A stretch of 64,000 nucleotides of DNA from an uncultured Bacteroidota bacterium (GTDB lineage: Bacteria > Bacteroidota > Bacteroidia > Chitinophagales > Chitinophagaceae), in the NCBI GenBank assembly GCA_903831575.1, contig CAIKYB010000002.1, positions 1 to 64,000 of the forward strand, in the 5' to 3' direction. Below are positions 44,581 through 53,815 of the stretch, piece by piece. The notes beneath the pieces were generated by a model. The model did not search any database. It was not told where the DNA came from and was given only the letters and a program-made list of their open reading frames with translations. Made by a program: the position numbers and the translations under genes. Every line of letters starts with the position of its first letter. Position 1 is the stretch's first letter.

Positions 44581-44652
44581 ACAACTCCGTAGGGGTGAAA
44601 TATTTTTAACTGGAAAAAATAAGTCAAGTAAAACCCTAGAAGGGTGACATAA
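44581..44652. repeat. Paired small palindromic intergenic repeat
   Basis: Two related units, ctccgtaggggtgaaatat (from 44585) and accctagaagggtgacata (from 44633), lie 30 bp apart in the same orientation. Each has a short internal palindrome (ccctagaaggg). They resemble a repeat I recall from intergenic DNA of other Bacteroidota, but this needs a genome search. The rest of 44498-44801 is AT-rich with no gene. Confidence 0.5.
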
Positions 44653-44801
44653 AGAATAGAAATTCAATAAAATCATCGTTCGTTTCTTTTATTAATATTT
44701 AGTCTAGAAAAAAAATTGCTGTTGGTCAAAAGTCAAATTATGATATGCAATTCCTAATCCCCAAAAAAACAAAATACTAAATCTTACCATTCATTTTAAT
44801 C

Positions 44802-46946
44802 ATGAATTATATGCAAAAACAGTTACTTACTGCAATCTTTGTAATCATTACAATTACAGCTTTTTCACAGAAGAAACCATTGACCAACACCCAGTATTTC
44901 AAAAATGATTTCTCAGGAATCATAGTCAATATGCCACAGTCGCCAATTTGGTTGGATGACCATCGTTTTGTGATGACAAAAAAAGGAAATAAAATTATTG
45001 TTGATGCAACAACAGGTAAGGAAGAAAATGTACCAAAAGGGCAAATGATGCCTAAAATAACTCCAGCTTTCAATGTCTATCTGAGAGGAAATGATCTGTA
45101 TATCAAAGAAACAGATGTTGACATTCAACTCACCAACGATTCGGCTAAAGAGATTAATCCTACGATGAGTCCCGACAATAAGTATGTAGCATATACCAAA
45201 AAAAATAATCTTTATACTTTAGAAATTGCCACAAAAAAAGAAACGCAGTTAACTAATGATGGCACCGATTTAATATTGAATGGTTATGCGAGCTGGGTTT
45301 ACATGGAAGAGATATTAGGTCGTGGTTCTCAGTATCGTGCATTCTGGTGGAGTCCCGATAGTAAGAACATCGCTTTCTTTAGATCAGATGATTCGAAAGT
45401 GCCTACTTATACCATCACAGATGCGCCTGGACAACATGGATATGTGGATGTAATCAGGTATCCGAAAGTGGGTGATCCTAATCCAGAAGTGAAAGTTGGC
45501 ATTGTTGCAGTAACGGGGGGTAATATTGTTTGGGCCAATTTTAATGAGCATGATGATCAGTATTTTGGATTGCCTTACTGGAAACCTGATGGGAAAACGT
45601 TGTTGGTGCAATGGATGAACCGGAAACAAAATCAATTGAAAATATGGGAGGTTAATCCTGCAACAGGATCAAAAAATATTTTCCTTACTGAAGAACAAAA
45701 AACCTGGGTGAGTTTGGATGATGAAGGAAAGAGAATCACTTTTTTAAATAATGGGAAAGGATTTATTTACAGAAGTGATGCTAGCGGATATGATCAATTA
45801 TATTTTTATAATATGAATGGAAAGCTAGTTAATCCAATCAATACAGGAAATTATACGGTTACAGATTTGAACTACATTGACGAAAAAAACAATGTCGTTT
45901 ATTTTACTGCGAGAAAAGAAAATACTGCGAGAAAAGATTTTTACAGGATTAATTTGGATGGCAAAAAATTACAAAGATTAACTTTCGGAGATTTTAATCA
46001 TACATCGATAAGTCTGTCAACAGAGGCTTCTTATCTTGTAACTGCTTATAGTAATGCAGCAACACCAACCAAAATGACATTGGTTAACAACAAAGGAAAA
46101 ATAATTAAAGAACTTGTTGATTCAAAAGATACTCTTTTTGAACAGACGCAACTTGCAAAGGCTGAAATGATTAGAGTAATGAGTGATGATAGTTTGTTCA
46201 GCCTCCCAATGAAAGTTATCTGGCCTTTTAATATGCAACCAGGAAAAAAATATCCTGTACTCATTTCAATTTATGGTGGTCCTAATGCAGGTACAGTTTG
46301 GGACAGCTGGAGTTTAACCGGTACACAACAATGGTATGCAAAAGAAGGGTTGATTCAAGTTGCGATGGATCACAGAGCCAGCGGACATTTTGGTAAAGCA
46401 GGAGTGAATTATATGTATCACAATCTGGGTTACTGGGAAATGAAAGATTATTCAACTATGGTAAAATGGCTTATTGCTAACGGTCAGGCAGACTCGAATA
46501 AAATATGCATCACCGGATTTAGTTATGGTGGCTATATGAGCTGTTATGCCTTGACTTATGGATCAGATGTCTTTACTTATGGTATGGCTGGCGGTAGTGT
46601 AATCGACTGGACATTGTACGATTCGCATTATACAGAAAGATTAATGGGAACTCCAAAAGATAATCCGGATGGGTATAAAACATGCAATGTGTTGAACTAT
46701 GTTGATAAATACAAAGGTATGTTGCAAATTGTACATGGCATTGTAGATGAGAATGTACATCTGCAAAACAGTATTCAATTAACTAGCAAGCTACAGGATC
46801 TAAAGAAAGACTTTGAGTTTATGACTTATAGCGGCGGTCGTCATGGATGGCCCGGTAATAAAAATCTGCACTTTCAAAATTTAAAGACAAGATTTATTTA
46901 TAAATATCTATTGGAAAAATCTGTTCCGGAAGGATTGTTGAAATAA
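44802..46946 (+). CDS. Dipeptidyl peptidase IV-type S9B serine peptidase
   Basis: This 714-residue exported enzyme has a signal peptide ending ITAFSQ. The beta-propeller half contains WVYMEE, in which the double Glu (169-170) binds the substrate N-terminus in DPP IV enzymes. The C-terminal alpha/beta hydrolase has the triad Ser574 in GFSYGGYMS, Asp649 in GIVDENVH and His681 in SGGRHGW. These features support a dipeptidyl aminopeptidase that releases X-Pro or X-Ala dipeptides in the periplasm. The gene stands alone after the lysS region and abuts a convergent ArsC-family gene by 2 bp. Confidence 0.93.
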   Translation: MNYMQKQLLTAIFVIITITAFSQKKPLTNTQYFKNDFSGIIVNMPQSPIWLDDHRFVMTKKGNKIIVDATTGKEENVPKGQMMPKITPAFNVYLRGNDLYIKETDVDIQLTNDSAKEINPTMSPDNKYVAYTKKNNLYTLEIATKKETQLTNDGTDLILNGYASWVYMEEILGRGSQYRAFWWSPDSKNIAFFRSDDSKVPTYTITDAPGQHGYVDVIRYPKVGDPNPEVKVGIVAVTGGNIVWANFNEHDDQYFGLPYWKPDGKTLLVQWMNRKQNQLKIWEVNPATGSKNIFLTEEQKTWVSLDDEGKRITFLNNGKGFIYRSDASGYDQLYFYNMNGKLVNPINTGNYTVTDLNYIDEKNNVVYFTARKENTARKDFYRINLDGKKLQRLTFGDFNHTSISLSTEASYLVTAYSNAATPTKMTLVNNKGKIIKELVDSKDTLFEQTQLAKAEMIRVMSDDSLFSLPMKVIWPFNMQPGKKYPVLISIYGGPNAGTVWDSWSLTGTQQWYAKEGLIQVAMDHRASGHFGKAGVNYMYHNLGYWEMKDYSTMVKWLIANGQADSNKICITGFSYGGYMSCYALTYGSDVFTYGMAGGSVIDWTLYDSHYTERLMGTPKDNPDGYKTCNVLNYVDKYKGMLQIVHGIVDENVHLQNSIQLTSKLQDLKKDFEFMTYSGGRHGWPGNKNLHFQNLKTRFIYKYLLEKSVPEGLLK

Positions 46947-46948
46947 AA

Positions 46949-47299
46949 TTATTGTTGGAGTAAATTAGCTAAAGCAACTTCATCGTATCCAACAAGTAGT
47001 TTTTTACCCAATTCAATAATTGGTCTTTTGATGATGCTGTTATGGGTAAGCATAATATCTATTGCAACTTTTTCATTCAAATTTTTATACTGATCTGCAA
47101 TCAATTTCCAGGTACTGCCTTTTTTATTGAAGATGATTTCCCAACCCACTTGTACTGCCCAGGATTTTAATTTATCGATATCAATGCCTTCCTTTTTGTA
47201 ATTATGAAAAACAAAATCAACCTTATGGTTATTTAACCAATCCATTGCCTTTTTTACAGAATTGCAATTAGGTATGCCGTATAAAATAACTTTGCTCAT
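46949..47299 (-). CDS. ArsC/Spx-family protein (YffB-like)
   Basis: This 116-residue thioredoxin-fold protein of the ArsC family starts ILYGIPNCNSVKKAMDWL. A single Cys12 is in a CxS motif in place of CxxC, followed by FVFHNYKKEGID, FNKKGSTWK, and SIIKRPII. This pattern matches YffB-type proteins rather than confirmed arsenate reductases, whose arsenate-binding residues differ. A glutathione-linked or thiol-transfer role is suspected and not proven. It is encoded one base after the aldo-keto reductase stop on the same strand. Confidence 0.85.
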   Translation of the reverse strand: MSKVILYGIPNCNSVKKAMDWLNNHKVDFVFHNYKKEGIDIDKLKSWAVQVGWEIIFNKKGSTWKLIADQYKNLNEKVAIDIMLTHNSIIKRPIIELGKKLLVGYDEVALANLLQQ

Positions 47300-47300
47300 C

Positions 47301-48290
47301 TTAAAAATCAGGTAGCTTAGGTTTGTTTTTTAATATCGCGTCAATCTTTTCCATTACTTCCGGTGTAAGCATCGGAACAATGTCTAGGGATTTTAAATTT
47401 TCTAAGAGTTGTTGTTTTTTAGTGGCACCCAATATGGCTGTAGTTACATTTGGGTTTTTAATACACCATGCAATACTTAATGCTGCGGTTGATACACCAA
47501 GTTTATTGGCCAACTCTGAAATCTTTTTTACTTTTTTTAGATTGTCTTCAACCATCCAACGATCTTTTAACCAATCAAAACCTTGCAATGCAAAGCGACT
47601 GTTTTTAGGAATGCCATCATTATATTTTCCGCTTAATAATCCGGATGCAAGTGGACTCCAGATAGTTGTGCCCATGCCAACCGTTCTATAAATATCTAAA
47701 TATTCTTTTTCTATTTTTTCGCGTTCAAACATATTATATTGAGGCTGTTCCATTGTAGGTCCAATCAATCTGAATTTTTCTGCAACACGATGCGCTTCCA
47801 TAATTTCAACGCCACTCCATTCACTTGTTCCCCAATACAACACTTTACCCTGCAGTATGAGATGATTCATGGCTAATACCGTTTCCTGTATTGGAACATT
47901 TTTATCAGGCCGATGACAATAATATAAATCCAAGTAATCAACTTGCAATCTTTTCAGTGCTTCATCACATGCTTCAATTACATGCTTTCTGCTTAATCCT
48001 GTTTGGTTTGGTTTGTTTTCTTTTCCTCTCCATCCCCAAAATACTTTTGATGAAACGACAAAAGATGTTCTGTCCCACTTCTTTTTTTTGATTACACGCC
48101 CCATCATTTTTTCACTTTCCCCTAGCGCATAAATTTCAGCATTATCGAAAAAATTTACGCCATTGTCATACGCAATGCTCATCAGCTCTTCAGCCGTTTT
48201 ATCATTAATTTGTTTACTAAAGCTTACCCAGCTTCCAAAAGAAAGGGCACTGATTTGCAGACCAGATTTTCCTAAACGACGATATTCCAT
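47301..48290 (-). CDS. Aldo-keto reductase (Kv-beta / YghZ-like subfamily)
   Basis: This 329-residue NADPH-dependent reductase has the catalytic tetrad Asp49 (FFDNAEIY), Tyr54, Lys82 (SSKVFWGW) and His126 (LYYCHRPD). MEYRRLGKSGLQISALSFG is the typical start, and TTIWSPLASGLLSGKY and TTAILGATKKQQL are further family signatures. The group resembles voltage-gated potassium channel beta-subunit-like reductases that act on carbonyls such as methylglyoxal. Cytoplasmic. It is probably co-transcribed with the YffB-like gene, which begins one base downstream. A dispersed repeat lies upstream. Confidence 0.92.
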   Translation of the reverse strand: MEYRRLGKSGLQISALSFGSWVSFSKQINDKTAEELMSIAYDNGVNFFDNAEIYALGESEKMMGRVIKKKKWDRTSFVVSSKVFWGWRGKENKPNQTGLSRKHVIEACDEALKRLQVDYLDLYYCHRPDKNVPIQETVLAMNHLILQGKVLYWGTSEWSGVEIMEAHRVAEKFRLIGPTMEQPQYNMFEREKIEKEYLDIYRTVGMGTTIWSPLASGLLSGKYNDGIPKNSRFALQGFDWLKDRWMVEDNLKKVKKISELANKLGVSTAALSIAWCIKNPNVTTAILGATKKQQLLENLKSLDIVPMLTPEVMEKIDAILKNKPKLPDF

Positions 48291-48415
48291 TTTTAATTTT
48301 AATTTAGAGCGCTAAGTTAAATGAAGAAAACTAAAGAAAGTTAGATTATCTCTGGTTAGAGGAAATATGGAGTTTTTAATAGCGAAACTTAAAAAACAGT
48401 AACAATCTCTTTTTT

Positions 48416-48448
48416 GATTATGCGATATTGCAATATTGCGAATATGCA
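48416..48448. repeat. Dispersed intergenic repeat, copy 2
   Basis: This second copy of the 33-bp element, gattatgcgatattgcaat to gcgaatatgca, has three differences from the copy at 9089. It lies in the 234-bp gap between the aldo-keto reductase and lptC genes, which otherwise contains no gene. Confidence 0.6.
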
Positions 48449-48524
48449 AAATCACGAAAAAAGTTAAATAACTAAACATTCTTTAGTTATAACATAATTT
48501 TCTTTAGCAGATTTTCTTGAATTT

Positions 48525-49100
48525 CTAATTCGGAAACTTTGAAGCGGGAACACTAATCGTTCCTACGGAATGCAGAATACGCCAATTTTTGAAATCCTGA
48601 CTTGATTCCATCCCTTTTCCATTTATAATTTCAGTTTTTGTTCTGATACGAACAGGCTTATCGGTATAAAATTCACTTCCTATTCGATTACGATCCCAGT
48701 ACAATTCATCACAGTATAGTGTATCACCTTTCCCCATGTTGATTACCATTACACTATCTCTTAAATACACTTTGCTTTGGTATTGTTTGTATTTACCATA
48801 GTGAGCGCTCATTTTACTTTCTATTTGCTCAGCCTCATTGTAAAAATTTGCACGAAGGGTATTCGGAAACTCCACATAAGGAATAGAGTCTTGAACATTC
48901 AGCATCAGCGGAGCTGTAAGTATCGCTTTGGCTTTCCCTCCAATAGTGTAATTGAGAATAATGTTTTTGGCTTCTTCAATTCCAATTTGTTTTTTATTTA
49001 GGCTCTTAACTTTTGTTGCATCATTCTCACAACTGTATAAAAAAATACAGCCCATAACTAGAGCTGTAATAATTTTATTATTTATAGTAAAAAACGTCAT
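48525..49100 (-). CDS. lptC: LPS export periplasmic protein LptC
   Basis: This 191-residue protein carries lipopolysaccharide across the periplasm as part of the Lpt bridge. The start is placed at 49100 (MTFFTINNKIITALVMG), leaving a 13-bp gap after the outer-membrane gene. The longer ORF would overlap that gene. The N-terminal stretch ends LYSC, which looks like a lipobox, so it may be lipid-anchored rather than membrane-spanning. The body has YTIGGKAKAILTAPLML, SKVYLRDSVMVINMGKGDTLYCDELYWDRN and KPVRIRTKTEIINGKGMES, the repeated beta-jellyroll form of LptC. Gene order with the outer-membrane protein and coaX is usual for this phylum. Confidence 0.88.
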   Translation of the reverse strand: MTFFTINNKIITALVMGCIFLYSCENDATKVKSLNKKQIGIEEAKNIILNYTIGGKAKAILTAPLMLNVQDSIPYVEFPNTLRANFYNEAEQIESKMSAHYGKYKQYQSKVYLRDSVMVINMGKGDTLYCDELYWDRNRIGSEFYTDKPVRIRTKTEIINGKGMESSQDFKNWRILHSVGTISVPASKFPN

Positions 49101-49113
49101 TTTAAAATCAGGA

Positions 49114-50523
49114 TTAATCGTAAATTCTTTTTTGGAACCAACGAGCATTCATAGAAATGCCAAAGTTGAATCTTACAAAATTTTCATGGAAGCTGGCAGA
49201 GGATTTATTTCCACGTGCTCCAATCTCGAATGAGGTATTAAGGGTAACATATTCACCTCTTGTTTGAATATATCTTGGGGTCGATAAAGGAAAACTAGCC
49301 CCTGCAGTTACGGCATAATTATTTCTTTTTTCGTCAAGGTTGATATAATCAGGGCCAAAATAAAAACCGGCGCGATATTTTAAATAACTGAAATAATTAT
49401 TTTTTGCAGCATTGAATTTTGCAGGATAATATTCTGCACCAACACGCATGGTCCAGTTATTTATCACCTTGTCTGTTTTGTCATAAAAACGATAAGAAGA
49501 TCCCCAATTAGAACATTCGAAATCTGCACCAACTAACCATTTATTATTTTTCGAATGGTAAGTTAAGCCGATACCTAAAGTTGAAGGAATAACAATTTTT
49601 CCAACGCTATCCTTAACTCCGGCTACACTATCAATCGTTGCGATATCTCCCGTATAATCATAACCATACGATTCAAAAATAACATCTTGTTTTGCATTCA
49701 GTTTTTGTTGAAGATTTGCAAAAGCTCCAAAACGCCAGGTTCCACTATTTTGGGTATTGAGTTGGTATTGAATTCCGGTATTGATAAATAATCCTCCAAA
49801 TCTACTGCTCACTTCGTAATTAGATTTGGCATAATTCACGGTATCGTTAACTAATGTTCTTTTTGTGCTATAATCTTTTGATCCAAAAGAGTAACCAACA
49901 CTAACTCCAACACTAAATTCATTGTGAGAAGCTCCTTTTCCAATTTTCCTTATCCCTGTGCTCAAATTGACTTGATTCAAACCTCCAGAGCCTTCATAGA
50001 GGGTATTAATACTATCAACCCCTGTCAATCTTCCATTTGTTTCAATCTTATAATTAATCTTACTGACAGGACGGAGGCCCAAGGCTAATCCCCAGGTAGT
50101 TCCTTTCTTTTCCATTTTCTTTGTAGATATGGGAAAAGCAATTTGTAGATAGGAAATTGTGGTGTTGTTTGATTTGTATTTTTCGGTATTAGTGGTACTT
50201 TTCAATGTTCTTGAATCCACTTCAGCCCCTATATCAAATATCACATTAGAAAAGCTTTTTGTGTTTGACAAATTCCCAAGCGACGCAGGATTAACAAAGT
50301 TGATATGAAGAGGTGATCCCAATAATCCAAAATCAGCATATGCGGCAGATACGCCACCCATGGCTCTGTTTATAATATTTTGGGTAGGGGATAAGTCTCC
50401 AATTCCATATCTAGAAAGCGGTGAATTGTCTTGAGCCATTACATTGCTAAATACGATTAAGGACAATGTTAATAGGAATAAACATTTCTTAAATGTGTCA
50501 GTTATTAAGTTCACTAAGTGCAT
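49114..50523 (-). CDS. Outer-membrane beta-barrel protein upstream of lptC
   Basis: The protein is about 469 residues and barrel-like. I chose the start at 50523 (MHLVNLITDTFKKCLFLL), where a signal peptide ending FSNVMAQ follows. The ORF extends 24 codons further back inside coaX but without a signal. The mature protein begins DNSPLSRYGIGDLSPTQNI, then AMGGVSAAYADFGLLGS and LHINFVNPASLG, a pattern seen in FadL-like and other transport barrels. Many strand-like repeats follow to GISMNARWFQKRIYD. It overlaps coaX by 26 bp and precedes lptC by 13 bp. Cargo unknown; a role in envelope transport is inferred from the neighbours. Confidence 0.75.
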   Translation of the reverse strand: MHLVNLITDTFKKCLFLLTLSLIVFSNVMAQDNSPLSRYGIGDLSPTQNIINRAMGGVSAAYADFGLLGSPLHINFVNPASLGNLSNTKSFSNVIFDIGAEVDSRTLKSTTNTEKYKSNNTTISYLQIAFPISTKKMEKKGTTWGLALGLRPVSKINYKIETNGRLTGVDSINTLYEGSGGLNQVNLSTGIRKIGKGASHNEFSVGVSVGYSFGSKDYSTKRTLVNDTVNYAKSNYEVSSRFGGLFINTGIQYQLNTQNSGTWRFGAFANLQQKLNAKQDVIFESYGYDYTGDIATIDSVAGVKDSVGKIVIPSTLGIGLTYHSKNNKWLVGADFECSNWGSSYRFYDKTDKVINNWTMRVGAEYYPAKFNAAKNNYFSYLKYRAGFYFGPDYINLDEKRNNYAVTAGASFPLSTPRYIQTRGEYVTLNTSFEIGARGNKSSASFHENFVRFNFGISMNARWFQKRIYD

Positions 50524-51220
50524 ACAATCCTTTAAATAAAAAATACTTGTCGGCAAATATCTTGCATTTAAGTTGACTGGCAAAATAGTCGGCATTACCC
50601 CCGGTTAATACAGCGTTAAAGTTGCCATATTTTTGACTGTATTTATCAACAAAACCCTCTATTTCATTGATGATTCCGTAAACAACCCCAGATTGTAAAT
50701 TTGTTTTGGTATCATAGCCAATAAATGGAAAATTCGATTCATTTTGTACTAAGGGCAATTTTGACGTGTAATCGTGCATGGCTTTAAAGCGCATGTCCAT
50801 TCCAGGTGAAATGCTTCCGCCCATAAACTGCTGCCCTTGATTAATAAAATTATACGTGATACAACTTCCTAATCCGATAATAAGATTATTTTGTTTGGGA
50901 AAGAGATTTACAGCTGCTGCAATAAGACAAAGCCGGTCAGCTCCAATAGTTTCTGGTTTGGAAATGGACGTTGTAAAATTGAAGGCACTTGTATGGGAAA
51001 TCTTGTGAAATCTTGTATTACTTGCCAAAAGAGATTCCATTTTTACATCATGGTTGATAACCGAAGCTAGAATGGATTTTGATGGATTGTACTTTTGTAA
51101 AAGCAATTCAATGGTTGAAAGGCTATCATCAAGTAGGGTGATTTCCTCTGCAAAAGTACCATTACTAAAAACAGCAGCTTTTAATCGAGTATTACCGAAA
51201 TCGAAGCAGAGGGTTGTCAT
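50498..51220 (-). CDS. coaX: Type III pantothenate kinase
   Basis: This 240-residue enzyme phosphorylates pantothenate in coenzyme A synthesis. The family motifs are present: CFDFGNTRLK with catalytic Asp7 at the start, ETIGADRLCL in the pantothenate-binding region, and MGGSISPGMDMRFKAMH. Residues LGSCITYNFI replace the usual DxGTAxT motif, a variant worth noting. It heads a tight minus-strand operon with the outer-membrane and lptC genes and overlaps the former by 26 bp. This order is common in Bacteroidota genomes. Confidence 0.92.
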   Translation of the reverse strand: MTTLCFDFGNTRLKAAVFSNGTFAEEITLLDDSLSTIELLLQKYNPSKSILASVINHDVKMESLLASNTRFHKISHTSAFNFTTSISKPETIGADRLCLIAAAVNLFPKQNNLIIGLGSCITYNFINQGQQFMGGSISPGMDMRFKAMHDYTSKLPLVQNESNFPFIGYDTKTNLQSGVVYGIINEIEGFVDKYSQKYGNFNAVLTGGNADYFASQLKCKIFADKYFLFKGLYALSELNN

Positions 51221-51283
51221 TGATTAATTATTTTTGTGTTTTAAATCAAATAAAAACTGCAACAGGAACATTTTTTTGCTTAT

Positions 51284-52054
51284 TTATGAATGTCCTTTTA
51301 ATTTATTTTTAAACAATTTTAGTTGATATCTTAAAAAAACGAGGTACCCAAGATATTTTTTAATCATGGAATCCCTGTCTGCTTCTAAAGCTACATCTAT
51401 TTGTAAACTAGAAATCCCTTTCGAAGAAAAATCAGTAATAATAACAGGATAGTATTGAAATTTAATATCATTATCTGCCCAACATTGCATATTTAAAAGA
51501 TGATCAGCACTTATTCGATATTTTTCATCAAATCTGTATTTACTAAATACTATACTTGGATACAATACGTTTTGCTGACAAAAATTTGCCTTTGCTAATC
51601 TGTATGAATTAAATTTACCTCCATAACGTTTAGTATCTGAAATATAATCCCCGTAGTAAACAGTATTTTTTTCTTTTAAGAATGTTGTCATTTCCGCAAA
51701 TCCATTCAACAAAGTATCATCAGCTCCTAAAAATATAATCCACTCTCCATGAGCATAGTTAATAGCTTTATTCATAGCATTATATATGCCGGTGTCTTTT
51801 TCTGAAATCCAGAATTCAATTTTGTCTTTAAATTCCGAAAGAATGGCGATGGTTTTATCTGAGCTGTTACCATCAATGACGATGTGTTCAATGTTTCTGA
51901 AGGGTTGTTCTAAAATACTATTCAAACAATTACGAATATCTTTTTCTGCATTATAACAAACGGTAATTACACTTACAAGAGGATTTGTATTCTTGATATT
52001 GCTGACTGTTCTTCTGCCTCCTGTAAGGATATTGCTAGAGTTTTTGGTATCCAT
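51284..52054 (-). CDS. Glycosyltransferase family 2 (1)
   Basis: This GT-A transferase of about 256 residues begins near MDTKNSSNILTGG. An alternative start at 52087 adds 11 residues and increases the overlap with the upstream GT2 gene from 20 to 53 bp. It has PLVSVITVCYNAEKDIRN, HIVIDGNSSDKT, KDTGIYNAMNKAI, and FLGADDTLLNG, in which DD is the metal-binding DxD. The pattern matches WcaA-like transferases acting on glycolipid or polysaccharide acceptors. It is second of two adjacent GT2 genes on the minus strand, next to the amino-sugar cluster. Donor and acceptor unknown. Confidence 0.88.
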   Translation of the reverse strand: MDTKNSSNILTGGRRTVSNIKNTNPLVSVITVCYNAEKDIRNCLNSILEQPFRNIEHIVIDGNSSDKTIAILSEFKDKIEFWISEKDTGIYNAMNKAINYAHGEWIIFLGADDTLLNGFAEMTTFLKEKNTVYYGDYISDTKRYGGKFNSYRLAKANFCQQNVLYPSIVFSKYRFDEKYRISADHLLNMQCWADNDIKFQYYPVIITDFSSKGISSLQIDVALEADRDSMIKKYLGYLVFLRYQLKLFKNKLKGHS

Positions 52055-52829
52055 TTCTACAGGCGCTAATTTTTTGTTTAACTGCATTTAAATATATTGT
52101 AAGATTGTTGCTTTCATTATGACGAGAGTACTCGTTATGGTAAATATGAAAACAAACGGCTACAAGCTTTAATTGCTTTTTCTTCAAACCACTATTTATT
52201 AATCGCTCTCCCAATTCAATATCTTCATGACCCCATCCAATTAAATCATTGTTGTAACCATTGACTGCAATAAAATCTTTTTTCCAAACAGCAAAATTAC
52301 AACCCTTTATATTTCTTGAATTATTAGGGCTACCCCAAAACAAGAAACTTAAAAAAGGTAAACGACTTGCATTTATTCTCGATTTTAATCCTTTTGAAAG
52401 AAAATTCAAGTTTATGTTTTTTGTTTGAAACAATAGTTCAGTTCTTTCTTTTGTAAGTCGACCACGGCTACCCTTTATGAAATAGCCAATCTTTGCATTA
52501 TTAATATGGTCCTCAATAAAATGTTTATTAAGGATAATGTCTCCATCTATTTGAACAATATAATTCCCCAATGCATTTCTATATGTTTCATTGAGGATGA
52601 TTGTTTTTCTAAAGCCATCATCTTCATGCCAGAAATGTTTTAATGGTATACTAAATATGGATTGGTATTTTTTTATAAGAGTGGCTGTTTCCTCTTTAGA
52701 TCCATCATCAGCTATTAACACTTCAAGTGGAAGCACAGATTGTTTTAATATACTTTGAAGAACAAGCTCTAATGCCTCAGGCCAATTATATGTAGCAATT
52801 ACAAGAGAGCAACTAATATCAGATTGCAT
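52035..52829 (-). CDS. Glycosyltransferase family 2 (2), with galactosyltransferase-type C-domain
   Basis: This 264-residue GT-A enzyme begins SCSLVIATYNWPEALELVL. LIADDGSKEETATL, QIDGDIILNKHF (DxD) and GWGHEDIELGERLINSG follow. The last matches the C-terminal domain of galactosyltransferase-like GT2/GT7 proteins that recognise the acceptor. It overlaps the next GT2 gene at its 3' end. It is divergent from meaB, with 81 bp between the two starts. It probably adds one residue of a surface glycan. Confidence 0.88.
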   Translation of the reverse strand: MQSDISCSLVIATYNWPEALELVLQSILKQSVLPLEVLIADDGSKEETATLIKKYQSIFSIPLKHFWHEDDGFRKTIILNETYRNALGNYIVQIDGDIILNKHFIEDHINNAKIGYFIKGSRGRLTKERTELLFQTKNINLNFLSKGLKSRINASRLPFLSFLFWGSPNNSRNIKGCNFAVWKKDFIAVNGYNNDLIGWGHEDIELGERLINSGLKKKQLKLVAVCFHIYHNEYSRHNESNNLTIYLNAVKQKISACRNGYQKL

Positions 52830-52910
52830 TTGTTTAATCTTTTATGATTGCAAATTTAATCTAAAATCAAGCATAATATGATCTAATAATTTTCATTACT
52901 TTGTGTAACG

Positions 52911-53801
52911 ATGCAAAAAAGCCACTTCCTGCAATTTGATTATAGAGATATTAAATCTTTAGCACGTTGTATTTCATTGGTTGAAAATGAAGTAGAAGGG
53001 TATGAAGCATTTATGCAGTCCTTGCCTCAAGATAATAAGAGTAAAGTTATTGGTATAACAGGCCCCCCTGGTGCTGGGAAAAGTACACTTACAGATGCTT
53101 TGATCGGTTCGTTTGTTGCTGATGGTAAAAAAGTTGCTGTACTTTGTGTAGATCCCTCATCTCCCTTTAATCTTGGTGCATTGCTTGGCGACAGAATTAG
53201 AATGAGTGAGTGGTTTGACAATCCAAATGTTTTTATTCGTTCTTTAGCTTCCCGCGGTTCAATGGGCGGACTCCATCCTAAAATTATTGAGATTACAGAT
53301 ATTTTAAAAGCTGCAGCATTTGATTATATCATTATTGAAACGGTAGGTGTAGGACAAAGCGAAATTGAAATTGCTGGTTTGGCGGATACTACAATTGTTG
53401 TTCTTGTTCCTGAATCCGGGGATGAAATTCAAACTATGAAGGCAGGATTAATGGAGATTGCTGACATTTTTGTGGTGAATAAAGCAGATAGACCAGGGGC
53501 AGATATTTTTATTAGAAATCTTCGACAAATGCTTGCGCCGGCTTTTAGGAATAACAGTAGTGAGATCCCAATTATTCCAACTATTGCATCGGAAAAATCG
53601 GGAATAGAAGAATTGAAAAGTAATATTATATTGAGAAACAGTAATAAAAATGAAGAAAAAAAATCATGTTTACTTGCTGAAAAAGCGTATCAATTAATAA
53701 AATCCAAACGGATGTATGATATAGACAAAAATGAACTTGTTATAAAAATAAAAGAAGTTGGTACCCCTATAAATTTGTATAAATTCATAAAAGAATATTA
53801 A
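52911..53801 (+). CDS. meaB: Methylmalonyl-CoA mutase-associated GTPase MeaB
   Basis: This 296-residue P-loop GTPase is a chaperone that guards and reloads adenosylcobalamin-dependent methylmalonyl-CoA mutase. Walker A is GPPGAGKST, with CVDPSSPFNLGALLGDRIRM, RSLASRGSMGGLHPK, and IIETVGVGQSEIEI as further G3-family signatures. VNKADRPGAD gives guanine specificity. It is slightly shorter than many MeaB proteins at the C-terminus (IKFIKEY). No mutase gene is in the window. It stands alone on the plus strand between two minus-strand sets of glycan genes, converging with the aminotransferase gene. Confidence 0.93.
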   Translation: MQKSHFLQFDYRDIKSLARCISLVENEVEGYEAFMQSLPQDNKSKVIGITGPPGAGKSTLTDALIGSFVADGKKVAVLCVDPSSPFNLGALLGDRIRMSEWFDNPNVFIRSLASRGSMGGLHPKIIEITDILKAAAFDYIIIETVGVGQSEIEIAGLADTTIVVLVPESGDEIQTMKAGLMEIADIFVVNKADRPGADIFIRNLRQMLAPAFRNNSSEIPIIPTIASEKSGIEELKSNIILRNSNKNEEKKSCLLAEKAYQLIKSKRMYDIDKNELVIKIKEVGTPINLYKFIKEY

Positions 53802-53815
53802 AAGGCTACTTTAAT

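Noticed and set aside
44807-45073. Antisense ORFs inside the dipeptidyl peptidase gene
   Set aside because: They lie wholly opposite a well-conserved S9B gene and show no signal, motif or promoter of their own.
46949-47299. True arsenate reductase and arsenic resistance
   Set aside because: The motif is CxS as in YffB, and no arsenite pump or ArsR-type gene is adjacent.
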